Positions 38,281 to 45,532 of a stretch of DNA of 45,532 bases are shown in pieces. The position numbers were made by a program, and so were the translations under genes. The notes below the pieces were generated by a model. The model ran no database searches. It had not been told where the DNA came from and saw only the letters and a list, made by a program, of their open reading frames with translations. This DNA comes from Lentzea flava (GTDB lineage Bacteria; Actinomycetota; Actinomycetes; Mycobacteriales; Pseudonocardiaceae), in NCBI RefSeq assembly GCF_014648475.1, contig NZ_BMRE01000059.1:1-45532 (forward strand), read 5' to 3'. How positions within the stretch are numbered: position 1 is the stretch's first letter; every line of letters starts with the position of its first letter.

Positions 38281-38723
38281 CTATGCTGAACACGGAAGAA
38301 GGCACTTTGTCGACACCAGGTGACGTCGTGGTAACTGCCCCGAGGCAGGGGAACCTGTTCGATCCCCTTTGCCCCACAAGGCTCCTGCTCGACCGGGTGG
38401 GTTCGCGATGGACGACCATGGCGGTGCTGTCGCTGGCCGCCGCCGAGGGCGAGCTGCGGTTCACCGAGTTGAAACGCGAGATGACCGGTGTGTCGCAGAA
38501 GATGCTGGCGCACACGCTCAAGGCACTGGAACGGGATGGAATTGTCGATCGCCGTGTCGAGGCGAGCAAGCCACCACGGGTGTACTACCGCCTCACCGAC
38601 CTGGGCATGACGCTCGTCGCTCCGCTGCGGAGCCTGCGGGCGTGGGCCGAGCAGTACATACCTCTGGTCCAGCACAACTGCGCCGTGTTCGACGCCGCCG
38701 ACCGCCCGGACAGCCACGGCTGA
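38274..38723 (+). CDS. HxlR family transcriptional regulator
   Basis: A 149-residue protein with the HxlR winged helix-turn-helix: CPTRLLLDRVGSRWTTMAVLSLAAAEGELRFTELKREMTGVSQKMLAHTLKALERDGIVDRR and the PPRVYYRLTDLG wing. HxlR proteins sense aldehydes, quinones or redox stress; the sensing residue is not certain, but C near the start of the domain is the usual one. In-frame ATGs occur at 38256, 38274 and 38283. I prefer 38274 because the first lies inside the operator; no strong ribosome binding site separates them. It probably regulates the divergent epoxide-hydrolase-like gene. Confidence 0.88.
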   Translation: MKPMLNTEEGTLSTPGDVVVTAPRQGNLFDPLCPTRLLLDRVGSRWTTMAVLSLAAAEGELRFTELKREMTGVSQKMLAHTLKALERDGIVDRRVEASKPPRVYYRLTDLGMTLVAPLRSLRAWAEQYIPLVQHNCAVFDAADRPDSHG

Positions 38724-38766
38724 CAACTGCGAACACGCCTGTCCTCACGCAAACGGAACTCGACGG

Positions 38767-39069
38767 CTACTCGATCTCCTGACCTGCGACTTCGATGCGA
38801 CGATCACGCAGTTCGGAGATCTTCGCGTTGACTGCGACGGAGACGCCGGTCGTCCGGTAGCCGAGCAGGTGGTTGATCCTGATCACGTGCTCGTTTGTCA
38901 CTGCCGGTCCCGGTGTGCACGCGGTCCATCTCCGGCCGGTGTTCCCGCAGCCACCGCAGCATCCGGGCCTTCACGCACAGTCCGAGGCCATGGCCGTGTT
39001 CGGAGGGGACCACCGCGGTGTCCCGCTGAACACCCCAGGCGGGCAACGTCGGGTAGAAGTCCAGCAGGG
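38767..39069 (-). pseudogene. Frameshifted GNAT acetyltransferase remnant
   Basis: One frame encodes DTAVVPSEHGHGLGLCVKAR and MLRWLREHRPEMDRVHTGTG, the acetyl-CoA-binding region of GNAT acetyltransferases. Near 38895-38903 the homology moves to another frame, which continues VTNEHVIRINHLLGYRTTG to a TAG at 38767. One extra base explains the shift. The N-terminal half of the enzyme is missing: homology begins about where the neighbouring hydrolase gene stops. It appears to be a decayed or truncated gene; a sequencing error could explain the shift but not the missing half. Confidence 0.75.
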
Positions 39070-39648
39070 TCAGCGCGGCGACAGCGGCACCGTCTTCGAC
39101 CGCACCCACTTGAGCACCGACGGCCACTCCCCATAGCCCGCGTCGACGTTGATGTGCCCGGCGCCGGGCACCACGTCGACCTCGACACGCAACGCCTCGG
39201 CGAGCTGCTTCCCGACCGGCACCGGCAGGTACGGGTCGCCCTCACCCAGGACCAGGCGCGTCTCGGTGGCTGCCCGGCGCAGGCCGGCCAGGTCGAGCGG
39301 GGCTGGGAAGAACGACTTGATGGCCGGTTCCGGGTAGTCGGGCGCGGGCGGCGCCACCAGCAGGACGCGGTCGACGTGCTTGATGCCTTCCCGTGCCGCG
39401 TGGTGCAGCCACAGGTAGCAGCCGAGCGAGTGCGCGAGGACGACCCGTTCGCGGTCGGCCGGGGCGGCTTCCAGGTGCGTGTCGAGCTCGCGCAGCCACG
39501 TGGCCAGGTCGGGCTGGTCCGGGTCGCTGAAATGCGGCATGTCGGCGAGGCCGCCGTGCTCGGACACCGTGCGGGCGAGCCAGGTCTGCCAGTGGTCGGG
39601 ACCCGATCCGGTCCAGCCGTGGAGGATGAGCACGTGGGGCAGCGACAT
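39070..39648 (-). CDS. RBBP9/YdeN family alpha/beta hydrolase
   Basis: A 192-residue small serine hydrolase. The N-terminus PHVLILHGWTGSGPDHWQTW is typical of the RBBP9/YdeN group, S74 in LAHSLGC is the nucleophile, LGEGDPYLPV holds the Asp and GAGHIN the His. The substrate is unknown. The ATG at 39648 is clear. A decayed GNAT gene follows directly, and a long palindrome lies 17 bases upstream. Confidence 0.92.
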   Translation of the reverse strand: MSLPHVLILHGWTGSGPDHWQTWLARTVSEHGGLADMPHFSDPDQPDLATWLRELDTHLEAAPADRERVVLAHSLGCYLWLHHAAREGIKHVDRVLLVAPPAPDYPEPAIKSFFPAPLDLAGLRRAATETRLVLGEGDPYLPVPVGKQLAEALRVEVDVVPGAGHINVDAGYGEWPSVLKWVRSKTVPLSPR

Positions 39649-39665
39649 GCCACCACCTTAGAACG

Positions 39666-39705
39666 CCGAATGGGCGCCGGTGTGATCACACCGGCGCCCA
39701 TTCGG
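39666..39705. terminator. Perfect 40-base palindrome after clpX
   Basis: Every base of 39666-39705 pairs with its mirror: arms CCGAATGGGCGCCGGTGT and its complement around a central GATC. As RNA it gives an 18-base stem with a 4-base loop. There is no T-tract. It probably ends clpX transcription, and may also insulate the hydrolase gene that begins 18 bases further on. Confidence 0.65.
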
Positions 39706-39720
39706 TAGACCCAACTACGC

Positions 39721-39774
39721 GGACTTCTCCCGGGGGTTCGGGGGTGTCCCCCGACCGACACCGGAGAGAAGTCC
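39721..39774 (-). terminator. Long imperfect hairpin downstream of clpX
   Basis: GGACTTCTC (39721-39729) pairs with GAGAAGTCC (39766-39774), and an inner GGGGG/CCCCC hairpin lies between them. The same GACTTCTCCC is also found at 39807-39816 in the last clpX codons, so the 39763-39774 arm could pair with either. Confidence 0.5.
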
Positions 39775-39798
39775 TCGGCGAGCGCTTTCGGCGAGCGC
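39775..39798. repeat. Tandem repeat next to the clpX stop
   Basis: TCGGCGAGCGC occurs at 39775-39785 and 39788-39798, a 13-base period, just before the clpX stop codon on the plus strand. It may be slippage or part of the 3' structure. Confidence 0.5.
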
Positions 39799-39799
39799 G

Positions 39800-41080
<1,281 letters not shown>

Positions 41081-41285
41081 GACCGCTGACCTATGTCCCC
41101 TCCGGCGCACACCTGCTGTAGTGCGCCTGCTGACTTGCTGTGGCAGTCCCACTGGCTGTGGGTGCTGAGCCCGTTCTCCTGACGGTACCTGGCCTACCCC
41201 GTTTCAGGGGAGGACCAGCGTCCCCCCGACACGCGGATCAGGCCAGTTAACCGGTCACATCGGCGTGTCGGGTGGGCGAACGGTG

Positions 41286-41313
41286 CCCGAAGGCTGGGTT
41301 CCCAGCCTTCGGG
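41286..41313 (-). terminator. Terminator after clpP2
   Basis: CCCGAAGGCTGGG (41286-41298) pairs perfectly with CCCAGCCTTCGGG (41301-41313), a 13-base stem with minimal loop, 12 bases after the clpP2 stop. No T-tract follows. The remaining 200 bases up to clpX hold no gene and probably the clpX promoter. Confidence 0.7.
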
Positions 41314-41325
41314 ACGACCTACTCA

Positions 41326-41955
41326 TCAGGACTTGGCGGAAAGCTTCCGGTAGGGCAGCACCGAGTCGACGATGCCGTACTCCTTGGCCTCCTCGGCCGT
41401 GAGGATCCGGTCGCGCTCGATGCTCTCGCGGACCTCCTCTGCCGTCCGGTTGGTGTGCCGCGCGAGGGTGGACTCCATCAGGCGGCGCACGCGCTGGATC
41501 TCGTTCGACTGGATCTCCAGGTCGGACACCTGACCGTACGCGCCCTCCATCGAAGGCTGGTGGATCAGGATTCGGGCGTTCGGCAGCGCGTGGCGCTTGC
41601 CGGGCGTACCCGCGGCCAGCAGCACCGCGGCGGCCGAGGCGGCCTGGCCGAGGCAGTACGTCTGGATGTCCGGGCGGACGAACTGCATGGTGTCGTAGAT
41701 GGCCATCAGGGAGGTGAACGAGCCACCCGGCGAGTTGATGTACATCAGGATGTCGCGGTCCGGGTCCTCGGACTCGAGCACCAGCAGCTGCGCCATGACG
41801 TCGTTGGCCGAGGCGTCGTCAACCTGCACGCCGAGGAAGATGATGCGCTCCTCGAACAGCTTGTTGTACGGGTTCGACTCCTTCATGCCGTAGCTGGTGC
41901 GCTCGACGAACGAGGGCAGCACGTAGCGCGACTGAGGCATGTGGAACTGGCTCAC
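41326..41955 (-). CDS. clpP2: ATP-dependent Clp protease proteolytic subunit ClpP2
   Basis: A 209-residue serine peptidase. Catalytic S107 in GQAASAA and H132 in ILIHQP are present, with the Asp further on. YINSPGG is the family oxyanion segment. Actinobacteria make a mixed ClpP1P2 tetradecamer that degrades proteins delivered by ClpX or ClpC1. The GTG at 41955 is 20 bases after the clpP1 stop, so both are in one operon. Confidence 0.96.
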   Translation of the reverse strand: MSQFHMPQSRYVLPSFVERTSYGMKESNPYNKLFEERIIFLGVQVDDASANDVMAQLLVLESEDPDRDILMYINSPGGSFTSLMAIYDTMQFVRPDIQTYCLGQAASAAAVLLAAGTPGKRHALPNARILIHQPSMEGAYGQVSDLEIQSNEIQRVRRLMESTLARHTNRTAEEVRESIERDRILTAEEAKEYGIVDSVLPYRKLSAKS

Positions 41956-41975
41956 TTCGAGATCTCCTCAGCTTC

Positions 41976-42590
41976 CTAGTTGCCCGAGCGCACGGACTGG
42001 GGGCGAGTGACGACCTTGTCGACAAAGCCGTACTCCAGCGCCTCCTGCGCGGTGAACCAGCGGTCGCGGTCCGAGTCCTGGATGATCCGCTCGACCGGCT
42101 GACCGGTGTGCTCGGCGATGAGCTCCGCCATCTCGCGCTTGGTGCGCGTCAGCATGTCCGCCTGGATCGCGATGTCCGCGGCCGTACCGCCGACACCCGC
42201 CGACGGCTGGTGCATGAGGATGCGCGCGTGCGGGAGCGCGTGGCGCTTGCCGGGGGCACCCGCGGAGAGCAGGAACTGCCCCATCGAGGCCGCGAGGCCC
42301 ATCGCGTACGTGGCCACGTCCGGCTCGATGAGCTGCATCGTGTCGTAGATGGCCATACCCGCCGTGACGGAGCCACCCGGCGAGTTGATGTAGAGGGTGA
42401 TGTCCTTCTCGGGGTCCTCAGCGGCGAGAAGCAGCAGCTGAGCGGTGATCTGGTTGGCGATGCCCTCTTCGACCTGCGATCCCAGGACGATGATCCGCTC
42501 GCGGAGCAGCCGCTCGTACACCGAGTCGTTGAGGTTCATCCCGGCGGTGGCCGACCGCATCTCGGGGGTCGGGAAGGAGTGCTGCGTCAC
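41976..42590 (-). CDS. clpP1: ATP-dependent Clp protease proteolytic subunit ClpP1
   Basis: A 204-residue ClpP subunit with S102 in MGLAASMGQ, H127 in ILMHQPS and the family motif YINSPGGSV. It pairs with ClpP2 in a heteromeric protease. The GTG at 42590 gives an N-terminal extension; the ATG codon 17 residues on is an alternative. Actinobacterial clpP1P2 is often activated by ClgR; I see no convincing ClgR site in the 115 bases upstream. Confidence 0.95.
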   Translation of the reverse strand: MTQHSFPTPEMRSATAGMNLNDSVYERLLRERIIVLGSQVEEGIANQITAQLLLLAAEDPEKDITLYINSPGGSVTAGMAIYDTMQLIEPDVATYAMGLAASMGQFLLSAGAPGKRHALPHARILMHQPSAGVGGTAADIAIQADMLTRTKREMAELIAEHTGQPVERIIQDSDRDRWFTAQEALEYGFVDKVVTRPQSVRSGN

Positions 42591-42659
42591 GTCTGCCTGC
42601 CTAACTCCAGGTGGAACGAATCTGGATGCGAAAACTCTCTGCGATCGACCTTAACGAAG

Positions 42660-42691
42660 GCGGGCGGCGTCAGATGCCCGACACCGCCCGC
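42660..42691 (-). terminator. Terminator after tig
   Basis: GCGGGCGG (42660-42667) plus GTC pairs with GAC plus CCGCCCGC (42684-42691), with a single mismatch, 14 bases after the tig stop. It separates tig from clpP1. Confidence 0.65.
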
Positions 42692-42705
42692 GTTCGCTCA
42701 GGGCT

Positions 42706-44049
42706 TTATTCCGCGTCCTCTTCGGACTTGGTCTCACCGAAGAGCTCGTCGAGGTCCAGCTTCTGACCGGCCGTGTCGCTCACCGAGGCCTGGCGCACGA
42801 CGCTCGCGAGCGCCTTGCCGCGGCGCACGTCGGCGAAGATCGCGCCGAGCTGACCCGACTGCTGGGCGCGCTTGACGTACTCGTCGGGGCTGATGCCGAA
42901 GCGCTGGGCCTGGTAGATGATCCGCTCGGTCAGCTCGCCGTCGGACACGGTGACCTGCTCGGCGTCGGCGATCGAGTCGAGCACCAGCTGCGTCTTGACG
43001 GCCTGCTCGGCGGCCTTGCGCAGCTCGGCGTCGAACTCCTCCTCCGTCTGGCCCTGCTCGGCCAGCCACTCGGCGAACTTCGCCTCGTCGTGGTCGAAGG
43101 CGTGCACGGCGTCGTGCTTGCGCGCGTCGATCTCGCCCTGGACGATGCCCTCCGGCAGCGGCACCTCGGTGGTCTCGAGCAGCGCCTCGAGCACCTTGTC
43201 GCGCGCCTGGACGCCCTGCTGCATCTTCTTGACGCGGCCCAGGCGGGTCTGCAGGTCGGCCTTGAGCTCGTCGAGCGTGTCGAACTCGCTGGCGAGCTGC
43301 GCGAACTCGTCGTCCAGCTCGGGGAGCTGACGCTCCTTGACGGTGTTCAGCACGACGGTGACCTCGGCCTCGCGGCCCTGGTGCTCACCGGCGACGAGCG
43401 TGGTGGTGAACGTCTTGGTCTCGCCCTCGGAGGCGCCGATCAGTGCGTCGTCGATGCCCTCGACGAGCTGCCCGGAGCCGATCTCGTAGGACAGGCCGCT
43501 GGTGCGCGCCTCCTCGACCTCTTCGCCGTCGACGGTGGCCGACAGGTCGACGATGACGAAGTCACCGGTCTCGGCCGGGCGGGACACACCGGTCAGCGTG
43601 CCGAAGCGCGCACGGAGCTCGTCGAGCTGCGTGGCCACGTCCTCGTCGGTGACCTCCTGCTCGTCGACGGTCACGGCGAGCTCGCCGAACGCGGGCACGG
43701 TGATCTCGGGACGAACGTCGACCTCGGCGGTGAACTCGAGCGTCTCGCCGTCCTCGATCTTGGTGACCTCGAAGTCGGGCCGGCCGAGCGTGCGCACCTC
43801 ACCCGCGGAGACCGCCTCCAGGTACTTGGCCAGGATGGCCTCCTGGATGACCTCGTCCAGGACCGGTGCGCGGCCGATGCGGCTCTCCAGCACCTTGGCC
43901 GGGGCCTTGCCCGGACGGAAGCCGGGGATGCGAACCTGCTTCGCGAGCTTCCGGTACGCCTGGTCGAAGTTCGACTTGAGCTCGTCGAACGGCACCTCGA
44001 CGTTGATCCGGACCCTCGTCGGGCTCAGGTGCTCGACGGTGCTCTTCAA
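42706..44049 (-). CDS. tig: Trigger factor
   Basis: A 447-residue ribosome-bound chaperone and peptidyl-prolyl isomerase. It has the ribosome-docking stretch (IPGFRPGKAPAKVLESRIG), the FKBP-like domain (FVIVDLSATVDGEEVEEA, SGQLVEGIDDALIG) and the helical C-terminal chaperone domain, ending in an acidic tail. The start is the TTG at 44049, with AGGAG 7 bases upstream; the open frame above it has no homology. Next to clpP1P2-clpX, as in most actinobacteria. Confidence 0.96.
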   Translation of the reverse strand: MKSTVEHLSPTRVRINVEVPFDELKSNFDQAYRKLAKQVRIPGFRPGKAPAKVLESRIGRAPVLDEVIQEAILAKYLEAVSAGEVRTLGRPDFEVTKIEDGETLEFTAEVDVRPEITVPAFGELAVTVDEQEVTDEDVATQLDELRARFGTLTGVSRPAETGDFVIVDLSATVDGEEVEEARTSGLSYEIGSGQLVEGIDDALIGASEGETKTFTTTLVAGEHQGREAEVTVVLNTVKERQLPELDDEFAQLASEFDTLDELKADLQTRLGRVKKMQQGVQARDKVLEALLETTEVPLPEGIVQGEIDARKHDAVHAFDHDEAKFAEWLAEQGQTEEEFDAELRKAAEQAVKTQLVLDSIADAEQVTVSDGELTERIIYQAQRFGISPDEYVKRAQQSGQLGAIFADVRRGKALASVVRQASVSDTAGQKLDLDELFGETKSEEDAE

Positions 44050-44479
44050 CGTGGACTCCTCGTAACGAACAAGAACGTGCAGACAGCCGGTACCGCCTGA
44101 TGTGGCGCCCGGATTCCCAGCGAGTCTAGGCGAGACCCGCACCGTGACCGCCGCCACCCCGGTCCGAACGACCCCCGGCGACCCGAAGCGATCACCCCGC
44201 CCCGCGTCGCCGGACGACCCGCCACCGCCACCTCCTTGTTCACCCGGCGAACAACTTCACGGAAAAGAGTCACGCAACTACGGCCCGTCGAAGACCCCGT
44301 CTCAATTTCACTCTTTCGGCGGGCAACCACCATTCCGGCACGATCAAGATGACTCCATAAGCACTAATCATCGCCGCGCAGCCGACAGGTAGCGTTACAG
44401 CTCCCGCACCACCCGTAACAGGACCACGGGAACGAACGAGAAAAAGTCGTCGCATCGATTTACTCCGAGGACCCGCCTG
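44050..44479. other. Intergenic region between tig and the LysR gene
   Basis: These 430 bases separate two divergent genes. I see no convincing open frame with a ribosome binding site, no tRNA and no terminator. It must carry both promoters, but I cannot assign boxes. A ribosome binding site (GAGGAC) lies 8 bases before the LysR ATG. Confidence 0.5.
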
Positions 44480-45379
44480 ATGGAGACACGCCAGCTTCTC
44501 GCGTTCACGACCGTGGTACAGACAGGGAGCTTCACCAAGGCCGCAGCCACGCTCAACTGCTCGCAGCCAACCATCACCACCCGCATCAAGGCCCTCGAGG
44601 AGGCCCTCGGCGTCGTCCTTTTCCGACGCCTCCCGAGAGGTATCCAGATGACGTCGGCGGGCGTCGAACTGCTCCCCTTCGCACGAAACATCATCAACCT
44701 CACCGAAAAGGCCCGAAAAGCCATAACGATGAACGGTGAGCCCCACGGCAAACTAGTCATCGGCTCCGCACAGAGTTTGACCGACTACCGTCTGCTACCA
44801 CTCATCGAATACATGTGCTGGCGCTACCCGTCCGTCCAACTCTCACTGCACTCGCGCAACACCCTGAACAACCTGAACTCGGTCCGCGACGGCGCCCTCG
44901 ACTGCGCCTTCTTCATCGGCGCCATCGAACCCCGCGAGGGCCTGGAAACCACGGTCCTGTGCCCCGAACCGCTGGTGATGGTCGCGAGCCCGAACCACGT
45001 GCTGACCCAACGCCAGTCCCTGACCGACGACGACTTCACGAGCACGACCCTCATCCGAGCCGAGAACGGCGCCTCCTACCACGAGCTCTTCGAAAGCTCC
45101 CTGGGCAACGACGACACCCGCGCCCCCATCCTGGAACTGGACTCGGTGGACGCCACCAAACGAGCCGTGGCCTCAGGCCTGGGCATCGCCCTGATGCCCG
45201 AGGTGACCGTGGCCGCAGAACTGGCCGACGGCAGGTTGGTCCGCTTGCCCTGGTCCGCGAACTTCCGCGTCTACACGCAGTTCGGCTGGCGCCAGGACAA
45301 CTCGACGAACCCGGCGGTGACGGCTCTGGTGTCCGCAGCGGCCCAGGTGGTGAGCGACCAGGTCGCGTCCCTGACCTGA
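44480..45379 (+). CDS. LysR family transcriptional regulator
   Basis: A 299-residue regulator. The N-terminal helix-turn-helix (residues 4-62: LAFTTVVQTGSFTKAAATLNCSQPTITTRIKALEEALGVVLFRR) is typical of LysR proteins, followed by the linker helix and the periplasmic-binding-protein-like effector domain (from KLVIGSAQSLTDYRLLPLIEYM). Its own target is not evident; LysR genes usually control a divergent neighbour, here tig, which is unlikely, so the target may lie beyond the right edge. The ATG at 44480 has GAGGAC upstream. Confidence 0.93.
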   Translation: METRQLLAFTTVVQTGSFTKAAATLNCSQPTITTRIKALEEALGVVLFRRLPRGIQMTSAGVELLPFARNIINLTEKARKAITMNGEPHGKLVIGSAQSLTDYRLLPLIEYMCWRYPSVQLSLHSRNTLNNLNSVRDGALDCAFFIGAIEPREGLETTVLCPEPLVMVASPNHVLTQRQSLTDDDFTSTTLIRAENGASYHELFESSLGNDDTRAPILELDSVDATKRAVASGLGIALMPEVTVAAELADGRLVRLPWSANFRVYTQFGWRQDNSTNPAVTALVSAAAQVVSDQVASLT

Positions 45380-45532
45380 CACCAGCACCAGCCCACAGCT
45401 ACCGGCACCGGCACCGGCACCCCAACGACACCGGCAACGGCCGCCGGCGGGCGCTGGGCAGCGAAGGCGGAGCCGAGCCCCAAGCGATGGCGCAGCCGAG
45501 CAGTCCTTGGCATACCGGGCTGGTGGGGTGGG
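45380..45532. other. Right end, no gene recognised
   Basis: The last 153 bases hold no gene that I can support. A short ACCGGC repeat occurs three times at 45401-45418. No terminator is obvious after the LysR gene. Confidence 0.4.

Noticed and set aside
42591..42705. ClgR binding site before clpP1
   Set aside because: I could not find a convincing ClgR-like palindrome in this gap; a scan with a matrix would be needed.
44050..44479. tRNA or small RNA gene in the tig-LysR gap
   Set aside because: No cloverleaf or strong hairpin with terminator is visible.

Overview
The window is high-GC actinobacterial chromosome. GTG and TTG starts are common, several promoters look leaderless, and the housekeeping blocks valS-folC-DUF4233-ndk and tig-clpP1-clpP2-clpX are arranged as in Actinobacteria. 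The mix of ESX-associated proteins (EspG, DUF3558 lipoprotein, EspC-like and YbaB-like proteins), secreted hydrolases and many wHTH regulators suggests Pseudonocardiales, perhaps the Lentzea/Saccharothrix/Actinosynnema group. That placement is inference from gene content. There is no rRNA, tRNA, CRISPR array, prophage or insertion sequence that I can support.

Left part (1-13.9 kb): ndk with a clear terminator, then a divergent membrane protein, then an autoregulated MarR/MFS efflux pair with two matching operators. A leftward series of exported or unknown proteins follows: a 1799-residue amylopullulanase with two complete GH13 catalytic domains, a 655-residue internally duplicated protein of unknown function, a secreted beta-propeller-like protein, a Tat-exported PhoD phosphatase and a small secreted protein.

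Type VII secretion accessory region (13.9-19.9 kb): two divergent cassettes. Leftward: WXG100-sized protein, DUF3558 lipoprotein, WXG/PPE-like Gly-rich protein, EspG-like chaperone. Rightward: membrane protein, YbaB-like protein, EspC-like small protein, 346-residue WXG protein. No ESX core ATPase or membrane channel is in the window, so these must use a core encoded elsewhere.

Housekeeping block (19.9-24.3 kb): DUF4233, folC and valS form a tightly packed leftward operon. The usual downstream partner, ndk, lies about 19 kb further on, so the conserved cluster appears split by the accessory region above.

Accessory region 2 (24.3-39.7 kb): tandem paralogous single-pass membrane proteins, an FdhF/YdeP-type molybdenum oxidoreductase and, 5 kb on, its maturation factor fdhD coupled to a CoA-transferase. 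Between these are a GH28-like pectin-active protein, an ArsR regulator with a small follower gene, a YjdF-like membrane protein, a HTH protein and a FAD oxidoreductase. Four alpha/beta hydrolases of different subfamilies follow; one is divergent from an HxlR regulator across a strong operator. A frameshifted GNAT acetyltransferase remnant sits between the HxlR gene and the last hydrolase.

Right part (39.7-45.5 kb): clpX, clpP2, clpP1 and tig, the protein quality-control block, with several strong hairpins between genes, and a divergent LysR regulator. The last 150 bases hold no gene that I recognise.
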